Source: Plumapathes pennacea (lineage: Eukaryota; Cnidaria; Anthozoa; Antipatharia; Myriopathidae). From it: a stretch of 64,000 bases of DNA. A program made the translations under genes and the position numbers. The stretch is taken from NCBI GenBank assembly GCA_964036295.1, contig OZ038463.1, positions 4,014,274-4,078,273 on the forward strand, written 5' to 3'. The notes under the pieces were generated by a model. It searched no databases, was not told the origin of the DNA, and saw only the letters and a program-made list of their open reading frames with translations. This document shows positions 34,201-48,500 of the stretch, piece by piece; position 1 is the first letter of the stretch, and each line of letters opens with the position of its first letter.

Positions 34201-37200
34201 TATGATAAAATGGACAGCTTAATCCGGTCTACCAAATTATTATTTCTTTACGGATTGAAGTACATTCACACAAATAACTAATTGAAAGAAACATGGCGTT
34301 CCTTACTTTCGCAGGTTGGGGAAGGATATCGTCGCAAAATAACGTGCTGGGAACATATCTGCAGCAGGCAAAAGTCCCAATCGCGAGCCATCAACAGTGC
34401 TTATCTAAAAACGGAAACATAGTCCACGAGCCCTCCATGGTGTGTGCTGGTGGAGTAGGGAGCAGTGCATGCAACGGCGACAGCGGGGGTCCTTTGGCGT
34501 GTGAAGAAAATGGAAGTTGGATCCTCCGAGGCGCGGCCTCGTGGGTGACTAGCAGGACGTGTCCAGGTCACACTTACTCTGTGTACGCACGCGTGAGCGA
34601 GCAAATCAACTGGATATCTAGCAAAACTGGAGGTTAGTACGCGAGCTAGATGTCCACTACAATGTTGAAAGTAGTCCGGGCCAGTTTGCCTGTGCTGGTC
34701 CGTGATTAGTCAAAGGCACAGAATGTATGTTCGGGAGTATTGCACAAAGGCACTGCCCTCTCAACCAATCAGAGTGGTAGCGCTGTCGTCATAGCCAGTC
34801 AAAAAGAAAAAAAAAGAGAAAAAAAATCTCGTTGGCCGTTCGTCGCAGAAGCAATCAAAAGCAATGATCCTTTTCTCTGTGATTGCTCATTTCTATTGTC
34901 TGAAGCCAGTGTTTTTCTATATCAACTCAACTCATAACCTTAACTGACAGGCACCGAGTGGTTGCAGTGGAATACAATCTTCTAGAAATTGCTGAAAAAT
35001 CACAATAACACTCACATTTTAAAAACTGTTATCTTGGCCTGCTGATTTCTCTTAATAAACAACACTCGCATTGGTGTGGTCATAAACCGGCTCTTCAATA
35101 ATCTCTTAGACTAGGAACATCTGGGCCTTTAGCGTATAGAATTCACTACTAGTTTTGCACTCTATTTTGAGGAAACCTAGGCACTCCTGCTCCTGCGACT
35201 CCTGCTCCCGGCTGTGGTGGTGGCCTCACCACACCTGCTCCACTCATCACAAACCAGCCAACTGCAGGCCCCCAAGGTGAATTTGCTTATTTTATTGTTT
35301 CTCGTTGTCCTTATCTTAGTTCATTTTCAAGCGCAAACACACCCAATGCCACGCCAACGCTAACACCAGCATCATAGATACCCCTCCTTCTGTTTTTCAT
35401 CACTGCATTTTCATCCCTAATAGGCGAGTGCAATTCTCCAAGGCTCCTGAGCGAGTCCGACCGCGTAAAGACATTCAATGATAGGAAGGTCGTTAAGTGC
35501 GACAACGGTTTATCGGAAGGTAGTTGGTATCGTTTTTCTGGAGGTGCTGGTGCTCAGATCCCGGAAGCAGTTGTCCCCACGTGGCACTGTGGTACGCATG
35601 CGCCCGGCTGGATGGACGGCAAACACCCGTCTGTGGGGGAGGGCGTGGTCAGTCGAAAAGTTTGCTTTCACTGGACCAGCGGAAACTGTCAATGGTCGAA
35701 GGTCATCCAAGTGCGCAACTGCGGAAACTTCTACGTGTACAAACTTCTTAAGCCGCCCGGCTGTAGCATGCGATACTGTGGAGAACAAGTGGGTAAGTAA
35801 CCGGAAAAAACTAAAACTATTACAATTTGGGCGAATAGCTTGGAAAATTTCTGTGAAAATTCCTGTTTATATATTGTTTCGATCATATTTTTTTCTCAGG
35901 TAATGGAGGAACTCCTTCTCCCCCCAATACTCCACCGCCACCAAACACACCAGCGCCGCCAACACAAGCGCCGTCAGGTAATAAATTATAAAACACTAAC
36001 TTTTTGTACTCAAATAAATACGAATCCAGGTAAGTGCCCATTCTGTTCCGGAATAAAAATAACGTGGTTGACAGGAAAAATATTTTTTCGTTATCTTCTG
36101 TTGAAGGGTTACACAAATGTATCTGGTGCAGCTGTTCACTGTGATCTTAGTTAAGATATTGAATGCATTCTGCGAAACAAAATGATTACTCCAGAACTGA
36201 ATGATTGTTTGGACTATTCCTATATTTGTGCCAGAATAGTCTCATGCATCTGCATCCTAAACAGATGGCGATGTCCATTTAAACCTTGAGAAGACGAGGG
36301 AGACTTAATAAATTTCCACTGGTTTGCCGTGGTGTGGGCTCTTATTTACCACGATTTACGTCATCACATGGTCAAAATGTTGTGGATTCACGAGGCGCTT
36401 CGCCAAGTGAGTCCGCAACTAATTTTGACCATGTGATGACGTAAATCGTGGTAAATAAGAGTCCACACCACGGCAAACCAGTGAAAATTTGTTTTTTACC
36501 ACAACATTTAGAAATATACAGGAAACTTTCGTTGTAGTTCGCTGAAAAACGTGACAATTGCTGGCGTCAGCATCGTTGTCTGGACTCTTATTTACCACGG
36601 TAAATCGAGCAATCAGAGAGCGAGAAACTAGTGTGTTGTGGTAAAAATCAAGTTTTCCTGCCAAGAATCATCCGAAATTTAAACTAGTATCACTTACACA
36701 CATGTGTGACGGTAACGATTTGGCTTCAATTTCAAATAAGCAAATTGTGCAATACCACAATTTGATTTAAATTTCTGTCTGCGCTTTCTTTAATCACTTT
36801 AATTTTCTATTTGTCTGAGTGTCTCTCCTCTTTGCTCCAGCACCTGAGTGCAATTATCCCAAGCTCTTGAGCGAGTCTGACCGCGTAAAGACATTCAATG
36901 ATAGGAAGGTCGTTAAGTGCGACAACGGGTTATCGGAAGGAAGTTGGTATCGTTTTGCTGGAGGTGCTGGTGTCCAGATCCCGGAAACAGTTGTCCCCAC
37001 GTGGCACTGTGGTACGCATGCGCCCGGCTGGATGGACGGCAAACACCCGTCAGTGGGGGAGGGCATGGTCAGTCGAAAAGTTTGCTTTCACTGGACCAGC
37101 GGAAACTGTCAATGGTCAAAGGTCATCCAAGTGCGCAACTGCGGAAACTTCTACGTGTACAAACTTCTTAAGCCGCCCGGCTGTAGCATGCGATATTGTG

Positions 37201-40200
37201 GAGAACACGTGGGTGAGTACCCATCATAAAGAATCAGGGCGAATTGTTTGCAAATATAACTATAACTCATGTCGTCCTCTTACACTGCATCAACTGATGT
37301 TTCTTTTAGGTTCCAAGAGCTTTAAGTTGCATTGTTCTCGCCTCATGCAAACCAGTCTATCATAAATCCGATTTTAAGTGGGTTCAGTAAATTGAAGATT
37401 GGCAGTACTGCAACTTTTCTACATCACGTTCTTCGCTTGGTATTAAAGTTGTTAACTGACCCCGTATCTCGAGCTTGACAGGTATCTCGGACGTTTTGTT
37501 CAACTAATCGGAAATCTCCGGTGGTTTCCCTCCCAATCGTTAATCAACTAGTTTGGGCATTTCTGCATGCCACTTGGCTGATTTAAACATTGGTACCTTT
37601 TCGCCTGGATTGGACACGTTTCGTGTTTGGACTAATTTGTCGTCTCTCATGAAATCAAAGGTGGCGTCGCTACAATGCCCCCAACGCAGCCTCCGTTACC
37701 AACGACTGTTCCCAGTGGCACTCGTCCACCACAGCCTCAAGGTAAGTGGAGACGGTTTGAATTTTTTTAGTTTCCATCCTGAGTGAAGGTTATGATTTAC
37801 TTGTGAGTTGTAGACGTTAAACGTTTTAAAAACGTTTTAAAACTCTTTCTTATAAGTTATACAAGTATTCCGTATATACAATGAATCATTGTAAAAATAT
37901 TTCAGGAGGTTGTGGGGTATCTCCGGTATCACGTGTCATTGGAGGAGTGGATGCTACGCCTGGACAATGGCCTTGGCAGGTTTGTTGTATCTGTTGTGTA
38001 TGAGCATTGAATTTATTATGCGTGTGCGCCGTTTCGCACTTGCGCGTGTAGCGTAGCCATGTGTTATCACAAACTACAGTTGTATTTATGTGTTTCTCTT
38101 AAATTTCTTGTAATCATATTTGCAACAATTTTCGTTTTCAGATTGCTCTTTTGAACAATGGAAGATTTTCTTGCGGAGGATCGTTGATTACGCCAGACTG
38201 GGTAGTGACCGCTGCCCATTGTGTGGCGCGTTCACCGTACGTAATTTCATTTGCTGGTCTTGAGATATTTATCTTGACGTGTGAATGGGAGTTACTGCAC
38301 TTTCCTCCCATTGGTGCTATCTTCCTTAAATGTTTAATCTGCTTTATGATAAAAATCACACCTAAGCCTTGATTTAATCCACAGAAATGCAGCAAATTAC
38401 AAAGTCCGAGTTGGAGAACACAATCGAAATGTTAACGAGGGAAGTGAGGAAGATATTCCAGCAAAGCGAGTGATTGTACATCCGTCTTACGGGAATCCCG
38501 TGCTCAACAACGACATCGCACTTATACAGTTGTCTCGCTCCGCTAACTTACAACACGCTCGCGTCGCCACTGTTTGTCTACCAGCGCACGGCGAGCAAGT
38601 TTCGACGTCTTCCAGGTGCTTCATAACAGGTAAACGAACCAAAGTTATCTTAATTGGACCAACAGCATCCTCCACTAACCCTCATCCCAGAATTTTGTTA
38701 TGTAAAACAAAAGCAAAATTTTCTTAAGAATTGCTCTTTAGTTTCCAGCATGTGAAAATGGGAGGACTCTAATTCTATGCAGGCAACAGAAATGTGGCTT
38801 TCAGTTTTATTTTTGTCACAGTGTGTTTCTATTAGTTCATTTGAACATGTTACTAAGTACATAGCTTGACAGACTGAGGCTCCGAGGAGGAAGGAACGTT
38901 ACTTACCGCTGTACGCAACCGCTTTCTGTCGAGCATTGTCAAAGTTACATGACGTATTTGACACGGCGGAGTCGAGGCAAAATTAAACAGCGGGTGTGAT
39001 CATATGACTTGAAAAAGCCAACAAAACTCGAAATAAATCGAATAAGATTTTAAACTTGTAAAAACTGTTTTATTTATATTTTACTCAACCGCGGCTGTGG
39101 GTGGCGCCTTAACAATAAAATCAATTACAAACAGTTTTTTTGTGTTTGTGTGAAACCCCAGTCGGCAAGAAAGTTTTCACGACGTTGACTTATGGATCAG
39201 CTACACAGAGAATTAAATTTCATCAATTTGTTGCCAGGTTGGGGAAAGATAAAACATCCGGGATCTTCTCACCACATCCTTCAACAAGCCAACCTTCCTC
39301 CTGTCACCAATGACGTGTGTGCGAAGAAGCTTGCTGCATCACCAGGTAAGTGTACCAGGTTTTGTCGCGTGACAGATGCTGAGATTCAAGTTCAAGTGTG
39401 GCGACTTTCCACACGCTCAGCATTAGAATTCTTCAATCAGTTTCTCACCTGAAAAATTATATCATACATTATAGGAAAGTTGGCTTTTGACACCTTGCTT
39501 GAGGACAAATTAAAGTTTACAGCTCGATATGTGTTTAATGTGGCACTCGTTTTAAATCCAGGTGGTTCATCTTTGAAAATCACGCCAAACATGATTTGTG
39601 CTGGAAAAGCTGGAACAATTCTGAGCGGTTGCCATGGTGACAGCGGTGGCCCATATGTGTGTCAGAGCTCCGCTGGCCGCTGGGTACTGCAGGGAGCTGT
39701 GAGCTGGGGATCTCCAAGATGCTCTGCGGCCGAGCGATACACTGTATTTGCTCGTGTGGCTATGTTCCGTCAATGGATTGATCAATACACTGGAGGTGGG
39801 TAACCGTCCCTCATCAGGGCTTATTTTAGGAAGCTATTAGTGTGGATGGAAAAAGACACCAAAATTATATTAAAACTCAAGTGCCCGTATTAGGTACAAC
39901 ACCGTTCTTTTAACAAGATTAGTATTTTCCGCCATTCAGAGGTTAAGACAAAACCAACTTCACACAAGTAGCTGAAGAGTAATGTTTACTAGTCTCTTAT
40001 TCAATTCTGATTAATGAAACGAATTGCAGCCTTGTTTCTCGCATTGATTGGCGCTGCAATTACTTTGGCATTTGGGCCGGTTAGAAGTCTATGGCTGTGA
40101 TCGATTGGCTGTGATTTCACTCGCAGTTCGCCTGAGCTTGAATTGTTGCAAATATATTGTTCATTGTTTGATTGTTTACCTTTATTTTATGTAGGAAGCG

Positions 40201-43200
40201 GTGGAACCCCTCCACCCCCAAACTCACCACAACCTCCCACGCAACCACCGAGCGGAGGTAAGGTTGAAAACAAATTTAGATTTATTTGAAACATAATTCC
40301 TACACAACCGCCTTAGTGTATAGTACAGTTCGGCAAACAGAGAAAGAACGACACACACAAATAGAGGAAACGAATACAGAGACACAAAAACAGAGAGCGA
40401 CGCACACACAAATAGAGGGAACGAATACAGAGACACAAAAAGAGAGAGCAACACACACACAAATAGAGGGAATGAATACAGAGACACAAAAAGAGAGAGC
40501 AACACACAAAAAGAGGGAACGAATACAGAGACACAAAAAGAGAGAGCAACACACGCAGAAATAGAGGGAACGAATACAGAGACACAAAAAGAGAGAGCGA
40601 CACACACAAAAAGAGGGAACGAATACAGAGACACAAAAAGAGAGAGCAACACACACACAAATAGAGGGAACGAATACAGAGACACAAAAAGAAAGAGCAA
40701 CACACAAAAAGAGGGAACAAATACAGAGACACAAAAAGAGAGAGCAACACACACACAAATAGAGGGAATGAATACAGAGACACAAAAAGAAAGAGCAACA
40801 CACAAAAAGAGGGAACGAATACAGAGACACAAAAAGAGAGAGCAACACACACACAAATAGAGGGAACGAATACAGAGACACAAAAAGAAAGAGCAACACA
40901 CAAAAAGAGGGAACGAATACAGAGACACAAAAAGAGAGAGCAACACACACACAAATAGAGGGAACGAATACAGAGACACAAAAAGAGAGAGCGACACACA
41001 CACAAATAGAGGGAACGAATACAGAGACACAAGAAGAGAGAGCGACACACACACAAATAGAGGGAACGAATACAGAGACACAAAAAGAGAGAGCAACACA
41101 CAAAAAGAGGGAACGAATACAGAGACACAAAAAGAGAGAGCAACACACAAAAAGAGGGAATGAATACAGAGACACAAAAAGAGAGAGCGACACACACGCA
41201 AAGAGGGAACGAATACAGAGACACAAAAAGAGAGAGCAACACACAAAAAGAGGGAACGAATACAGAGACACAAAAAGAGAGAGCAACACACACACAAATA
41301 GAGGGAACGAATACAGAGACACAAAAAGAGAGAGCGACACACACACAAATAGAGGGAATGAATACAGAGACACAAAAAGAGAGAGCGACACACACAAAGA
41401 GGGAATGAATACAGAGACACAAAAAGAGAGAGCAACACACACACAAATAGAGGGAATGAATACAGAGACACAAAAAGAGAGAGCGACACACAAAAAGAGG
41501 GAATGAATACAGAGACACAAAAAGAAAGAGCAACACACACACAAATAGAGGGAATGAATACAGAGACACAAAAAGAGAGAGCGACACACACAAAGAGGGA
41601 ACGAATACAGAGACACAAAAAGAGAGAGCAACACACAAAAAGAGGGAATGAATACAGAGACACAAAAAGAGAGAGCGACACACACACAAATAGAGGGAAC
41701 GAATACAGAGACACAAAAAGAGAGAGCGACACACAAAAAGAGGGAATGAATACAGAGACACAAAAAGAGAGAGCAACACACACACAAATAGAGGGAATGA
41801 ATACAGAGACACAAAAAGAGAGAGCGACACACACACAAATAAAGGGAACGAATACAGAGACACAAAAAGAGAGAGCGACACACACGCAAATAGAGGGAAC
41901 GAATACAGAGACACAAAAAGAGAGAGCAACACACAAAAAGAGGGAATGAATACAGAGACACAAAAAGAGAGAGCAACACACACACAAATAGAGGGAATGA
42001 ATACAGAGACACAAAAAGAGAGAGCGACACACACAAATAGAGGGAACGAATACAGAGACACAAAAAGAGAGAGCGACACACACGCAAATAGAGGAAACGA
42101 ATACAGAGACACAAAAAGAGAGAGCAACACACAAAAAGAGGGAACGAATACAGAGACACAAAAAGAAAGAGCAACACACACACAAATAGAGGGAACGAAT
42201 ACAGAGACACAAAAAGAAAGAGCAACACACAAAAAGAGGGAACGAATACAGAGACACAAAAAGAGAGAGCGACACACACACAAATAGAGGGAACGAATAC
42301 AGAGACACAAAAAGAGAGAGCGACACACACACAAATAGAGGGAACGAATACAGAGACACAAAAAGAGAGAGCGACACACACACAAATAGAGGGAATGAAT
42401 ACAGAGACACAAAAAGAGAGAGCGACACACACACAAATAGAGGGAACGAATATAGAGACACAAAAAGAGAGAGCAACACACAAAAAGAGGGAACGAATAC
42501 AGAGACACAAAAAGAGAGAGCAACACTCAAAAAGAGGGAACGAATACAGAGACACAAAAAGAGAGAGCGACACACACGCAAATACAGGGAATGAATACAG
42601 AGACACGAAAAGAGAGAGCAACACACAAAAAGAGGGAATGAATACAGAGACACAAAAAGAGAGAGCAACACACACAAATAGAGGGAATGAATACAGAGAC
42701 ACAAAAAGAGAGAGCAACACACACACACAAAGAGGGAACGAATATAGAGACACAAAAAGAGAGAGCGACACACACACAAAGAGGGAAAGAATACAGAGAC
42801 ACAAGAAGAGAGAGCGACACACACACAAATAGAGGGAATGAATACAGAGACACAAAAAGAGAGAGCGACACACAAAAAGAGGGAATGAATACAGAGACAC
42901 AAAAAGAGAGAGCAACACACACACAAATAGAGGGAATGAATACAGAGACACAAAAAGAGAGAGCGACACACAAAAAGAGGGAATGAATACAGAGACACAA
43001 AAAGAGAGAGCAACACACACACAAATAGAGGGAATGAATACAGAGACACAAAAAGAGAGAGCAACACACACACAAATAGAGGGAACGAATACAGAGACAC
43101 AAAAAGAGAGAGCGACACACACGCAAATAGAGGGAACGAATACAGAGACACAAAAAGAGAGAGCAACACACACACAAATAGAGGGAATGAATACAGAGAC

Positions 43201-45374
43201 ACAAAAAGAGAGAGCAACACACACACAAATAGAGGGAACGAATACAGAGACACAAAAAGAGAGAGCGACACACTCAAAAAGAGGGAACGAATACAGAGAC
43301 ACAAAAAGAGAGAGCGACACACACACAAATAGAGGGAATGAATACAGAGACACAAAAAGAGAGAGCAACACACACACAAATAGAGGGAACGAATACAGAG
43401 ACACAAAAAGAGAGAGCGACACACTCAAAAAGAGGGAACGAATACAGAGACACAAAAAGAGAGAGCAACACACACACAAAAAGAGGGAACGAATACAGAG
43501 ACACAAAAAGAGAGAGCAACACACACACAAATAGAGGGAATGAATACAAAGACACAAAAAGAGAGAGCCATGCACACACAAATAGAGGGAATGAATACAG
43601 AGACACAAAAAGAGAGAGCGACACACACACAAAAAGAGGGAACGAATACAGAGACACAAAAAGAGAGAGCAACACACACACAAAAAGAGGGAACGAATAC
43701 AGAGACACAAAAAGAGAGAGCGACACACAAAAAGAGGGAATGAATACAGAGACACAAAAAGAGAGAGCAAGACACACACAAAAAGAGGGAACGAATACAG
43801 AGACACAAAAAGAGAGAGCAACACACACAAAAAGAGGGAACGAATACAGAGACACCAAAAGAGAGAGCAACACACACAAAAAGAGGGAACGAATACAGAG
43901 ACACAAAAAGAGAGAGCAACACACACACAAAAAGAGGGAACGAATACAGAGACACAAAAAGAGAGAGCAACACACACACAAATAGAGGGAACGAATACAG
44001 AGACACAAGAAGAGAGAGCGACACACACACAAAAAGAGGGAACGAATACAGAGACACAAAAAGAGAGAGCAACACACACACAAATAGAGGGAACGAATAC
44101 AGAGACACAAGAAGAGAGAGCGACACACACACAAAAAGAGGGAACGAATACAGAGACACAAAAAGAGAGAGCAACACACACACAAATAGAGGGAACGAAT
44201 ACAGAGACACAAAAAGAGAGAGCGACACACACACAAAAAGAGGGAACGAATACAGAGACACAAAAAGAGAGAGCAACACACACACAAATAGAGGGAACGA
44301 ATACAGAGACACAAAAAGAGAGAGCGACACACACAAAAAGAGGGAACGAATACAGAGACACAAAAAGAGAGAGCAACACACACAAAAAGAGGGAACGAAT
44401 ACAGAGACACAAAAAGAGAGAGCAACACACACACAAAAAGAGGGAACGAATACAGAGACACAAAAAGAGAGAGCAACACACACACAAAAAGAGGGAACGA
44501 ATACAGAGACACAAAAAGAGAGAGCAACACACACACAAAGAGGTAACGAATACAGAGACACAAAAAGAGAGAGCAACACACACACAAATAGAGGGAACGA
44601 ATACAGAGACACAAAAAGAGAGAGCGACACACACACTCATTCACTCACAAACATTTTCATTTTAAAACTCTTCTAACCATTTTTTTAAATTTTTTTTGAT
44701 GATAAACCGCAGGCTCTTTCAGTCAGTTCAAGTGAGATATAGCGGAATTTTCTTTGCTCTAAACTTTATTTCCCGTGGTCATGTATTAGTTGTAAATTGT
44801 TCACGTATTACCTGAGTAAAGCGGTAGTAAATGCACAAGATACTTTGTTGTTATGAGCAGATCTTTACATTTAAAAGCCATATGTGGGCACTAAAGCCGA
44901 TTGTGTCAAATGATCGATAATATAGTTTTAAATTGATTTTATACTATTCGCTAACTTAATAAGGGCACAAAGAATGCAGTTCGTACAAGACCCTGTCTGA
45001 TGCTGAACGCAACATTGGACATGTGAATCAAAAGGTCACCTGCGACAGAGACTTCGCCGGTGAGTGGTACCGCTTCACAGGACAGGCCGGTTCTCAGATG
45101 CCAGAGTCCCCTGTTCCCAAACATAAATGCGGCACTCACGCCCCTGGTTGGCTCAGTGGGAAACACCCGTCGGTTAACGAAGGCGAGGTCAGTCGCAAAG
45201 TTTGCTTCCACTGGAGCAGCAGCAACTGTCACTGGTCAACCATGATTCAAGTGCGAAACTGTGGCGCCTTCTATGTGTACAAATTTGGAAAACCACCGAC
45301 ATGCAGTCTGCGATATTGCGGTGAAAGTAAGTGCATAATTATATTTCAAGTGGTATCTGTATGCTTGAAAAAAA

Positions 45375-45448
<74 letters not shown>

Positions 45449-45463
45449 TTATCTATCTTTCTT

Positions 45464-45500
<37 letters not shown>

Positions 45501-48500
45501 TGGCTAATTATCTAAGTGTTATCAATTATTTTATCAATTCCCTTTTTCGAATGTTTGCTTAGGTGTCCGCCTATATCTCTATTTTAAATAACCTCTTAGT
45601 TTTCAGTTATCAGCTATTCTTTCCTTTGTCAGTCTTTTGCTCTGCTGTCTGTATGTCGCTGTTGTAACTGTGCCTGTTTCTCTTGTTTGGTCTTTGTTTC
45701 TCGATTCATCGCTTTCAACATATTTTCCCTTAATATTACAGAGATATGTGATTTTTTTATTAACATAACTGATGCATTTTCTACTACAACAGACTAGTAC
45801 TCTAATATAACCTAAACATGTAGTATCACGTTTGTATAGCTTTCACTCTGCTTGCATTTTTTTTCTCGCCAAACTAGTGCTCCCAAAAACTATGGCCGCG
45901 GCTTAACTGCATCCTAAAAAATAATTCCTTCAGTTATCTCTATTACAAATCTAAATCATTCGCCCTTATTTGATTTCTTTGTTAACTTAGATCGCTTGTT
46001 TTGTCAGGTAAAGGAAATCCTGCCCCTCCAAACACACCAGCGCCACCCACCCCTCCCCCATCAGGTAAAGTAAAGCAACGCTTACTTGTATTGCCTTATA
46101 CTTACTGATAATCCACGAATCAAACAGATACACAGCTAATTCATGTTTAGTTCGGTAAAAAAACTGCTAAGCTGTAAGTCAACTTTTGCCCACTTAAAAG
46201 ACCAAATGCTCAATTTCAAAGTTTAAAAGATCAAAGAGGTGACTTTCACTGTGGATATAATCTTAGTTACTTTGTAACAAATTCGGAACCAGAAGTGGTG
46301 AATTGAACTTTTGTGGCGGAAAATGAATATGTCACATGATTCAAACAATATCAATTTAGAAGTTTAAATCTCTACTGATGGACGTGGTTGAATTTTGAGC
46401 TCTTCTGTTTCAATCGCAGTTCTGCAGCCATCTCCCCGAGAAAGAGCGTAGGCAGACAAACTAATAAGCGTATTATGACTATTATTATCTTATAGTAATA
46501 AGCGTGTGTGTATGTGTGCCGTAAAACTCTTTCCCCGTCAACCTGTACGAAAACTGATAGCAATTAAAAAGTAAATCACTAACTTGCATGTATTATTTTA
46601 AGTCTTGAAAAATATAGATTCTGCTTTAATCCTTTGACTGAATCTTTTGGGTTTGTCCTTTTTTTTTCTTTTTTTTTTTCCTTTCTAGCGCCTGAATGCA
46701 ATTCTCCCACGCTGCTAACCGAGTCCAATCGAGTAAAAACATTCAATGATAGGAAAGTTGTGCTGTGCGACAAGAGTTTCTCGGGAAACACTTGGTATCG
46801 TTTTGCTGGAGGTGCTGGTACTCAAATCCCGGAAGCAGTTGTTCCCGAGTGGCACTGTGGTACGCATGCGCCCGGGTGGATGGACGGAAAACACCCGCCA
46901 GTGTGGAGTGGTGTGGTCAGTCGGAAAGTTTGTTTTCACTGGGTCAGCGTCGACTGTAAATGGTCGACTAACATCCAAGTGCGCAACTGCGGAAACTTCT
47001 ACGTGTACAAACTTGTGAATCCGCCCGGTTGTAACATGCGATACTGTGGAGAACAAGTGGGTGAGTAAGCAGGAGAAATCAAAACTATTGCCATTTGGGT
47101 GAGAAGCTTGAAAAAAATTATGTGAAAATTCTTTTGAAAGCGGAAAATTTCTCAAATACGCAACGTGCGTGCATAAAGATATGACATTGTTTATCTTGAT
47201 TCACCAGAATTTAGAAAGAGCTCTGGTTATAGGTAACGCACACTGAATGTCTGGGAACTTGAAATTGTTGTCTTTACACAAATTTTCGCGTATGTAAAAC
47301 TCTCGATTATTATGCTTATCTTGGGTCCTGTAAATCGTGTTCTATCTTGCCTGTTTATAAATTTGTTTCCATCATTTTTTTTTCGCAGGTAATGGAGGAA
47401 CTCCTTCTCCCCCAAACACTCCACCGCCGCCAACACCGGCTCCTCCCCCGTCAGGTAATAAAGTATAAAGTACTAAGCTTTCTTACTTAAACATACGAAT
47501 CAGGCTAAGCGCCTAGTATTCTGTTCCGGAATAGAAATAACGAAATGTAGAAATAAAATAGAAAAATTATTTAAAGAAACTCGATAGAAGTGCGCGGTTG
47601 TTGTCAGTTGTAGTTCAAGTTTTCTTTTAAACTGAGTCTTCTTCTAATCATTTTTTTTATTCATTGATAATGAATCGCTCTTTCTGTCAGTCCAAGTAAC
47701 AGCGGAATTTGTTTCGTTCTAAACTATATTTCCCGTGATCATGTAATAGTAATATTGTAAAGTGTTCACACTTAGCAGAGCGGCAGTAAATGCAGAAAAC
47801 ACTTTCTTGTTATGAGTAGATCTTTACATTTAAAAGCAATATAAAGACTAAATGTATACACAAGCCTATTGTGTTAAATGATTGATAATAATAGTTTATA
47901 ATTGATTTTATACTATTTGCTTAATACTCAATATGGACACAAAGAATGCAGTTCGTACAAAACCCTGTCTGATGCTGAACGCAACACTGGACATGTGAAT
48001 CAAAAGGTCACCTGCGACAGAGACTTCGCCGGTGAGTGGTACCGCTTCACAGGACAGGCCGGTTCCCAGATGCCAGAGTCCCCTGTTCCCAAAAATAAAT
48101 GCGGCACTCACGCCCCTGGTTGGCTCAGTGGGAAACACCCGTCGGTTAACGAAGGCGAGGTCAGTCGCAAAGTTTGCTTCCACTGGAGCAGCAGCAACTG
48201 TCACTGGTCAACCATGATTCAAGTGCGAAACTGTGGCGCCTTCTATGTGTACAAATTTGGAAAACCACCGGCATGCAGTCTGCGATATTGCGGTGAAGGT
48301 AAAGGCACAATTTTAAGTGGTATGTCTGTGGAAAGAAAGTCTGACGCTTTAAGCGACAAACAAGTTGACATTTTCATTTTTGCACGTAGCATACCGGTAC
48401 CATATGCTCGAACCGTTTATCGAAATAAAAAAAAAAAATGAATATAAAATCAAGTTCGTTTTTCGTTAAGTAACTGGGTGAAGCTTGGCAGCGCCTTACG

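Noticed and set aside
40224..44640. Very long minus-strand reading frames (over 1,400 codons) and many plus-strand frames
   Set aside because: They are translations of the minisatellite in different frames; composition is a Leu/Ser/Cys/Phe or Lys/Glu/Thr repeat with no domain.
40320..44640. CRISPR-like regular repeat array
   Set aside because: Units are contiguous, the variable part is low-complexity rather than unique spacers, and the context is an animal intron.
45327..45562. Extension of the D8C-3 exon into the CTAT repeat
   Set aside because: A good donor (gtaagt, 45327) precedes the repeat, and the Ile/Tyr/Leu/Ser repeat tail is microsatellite translation.
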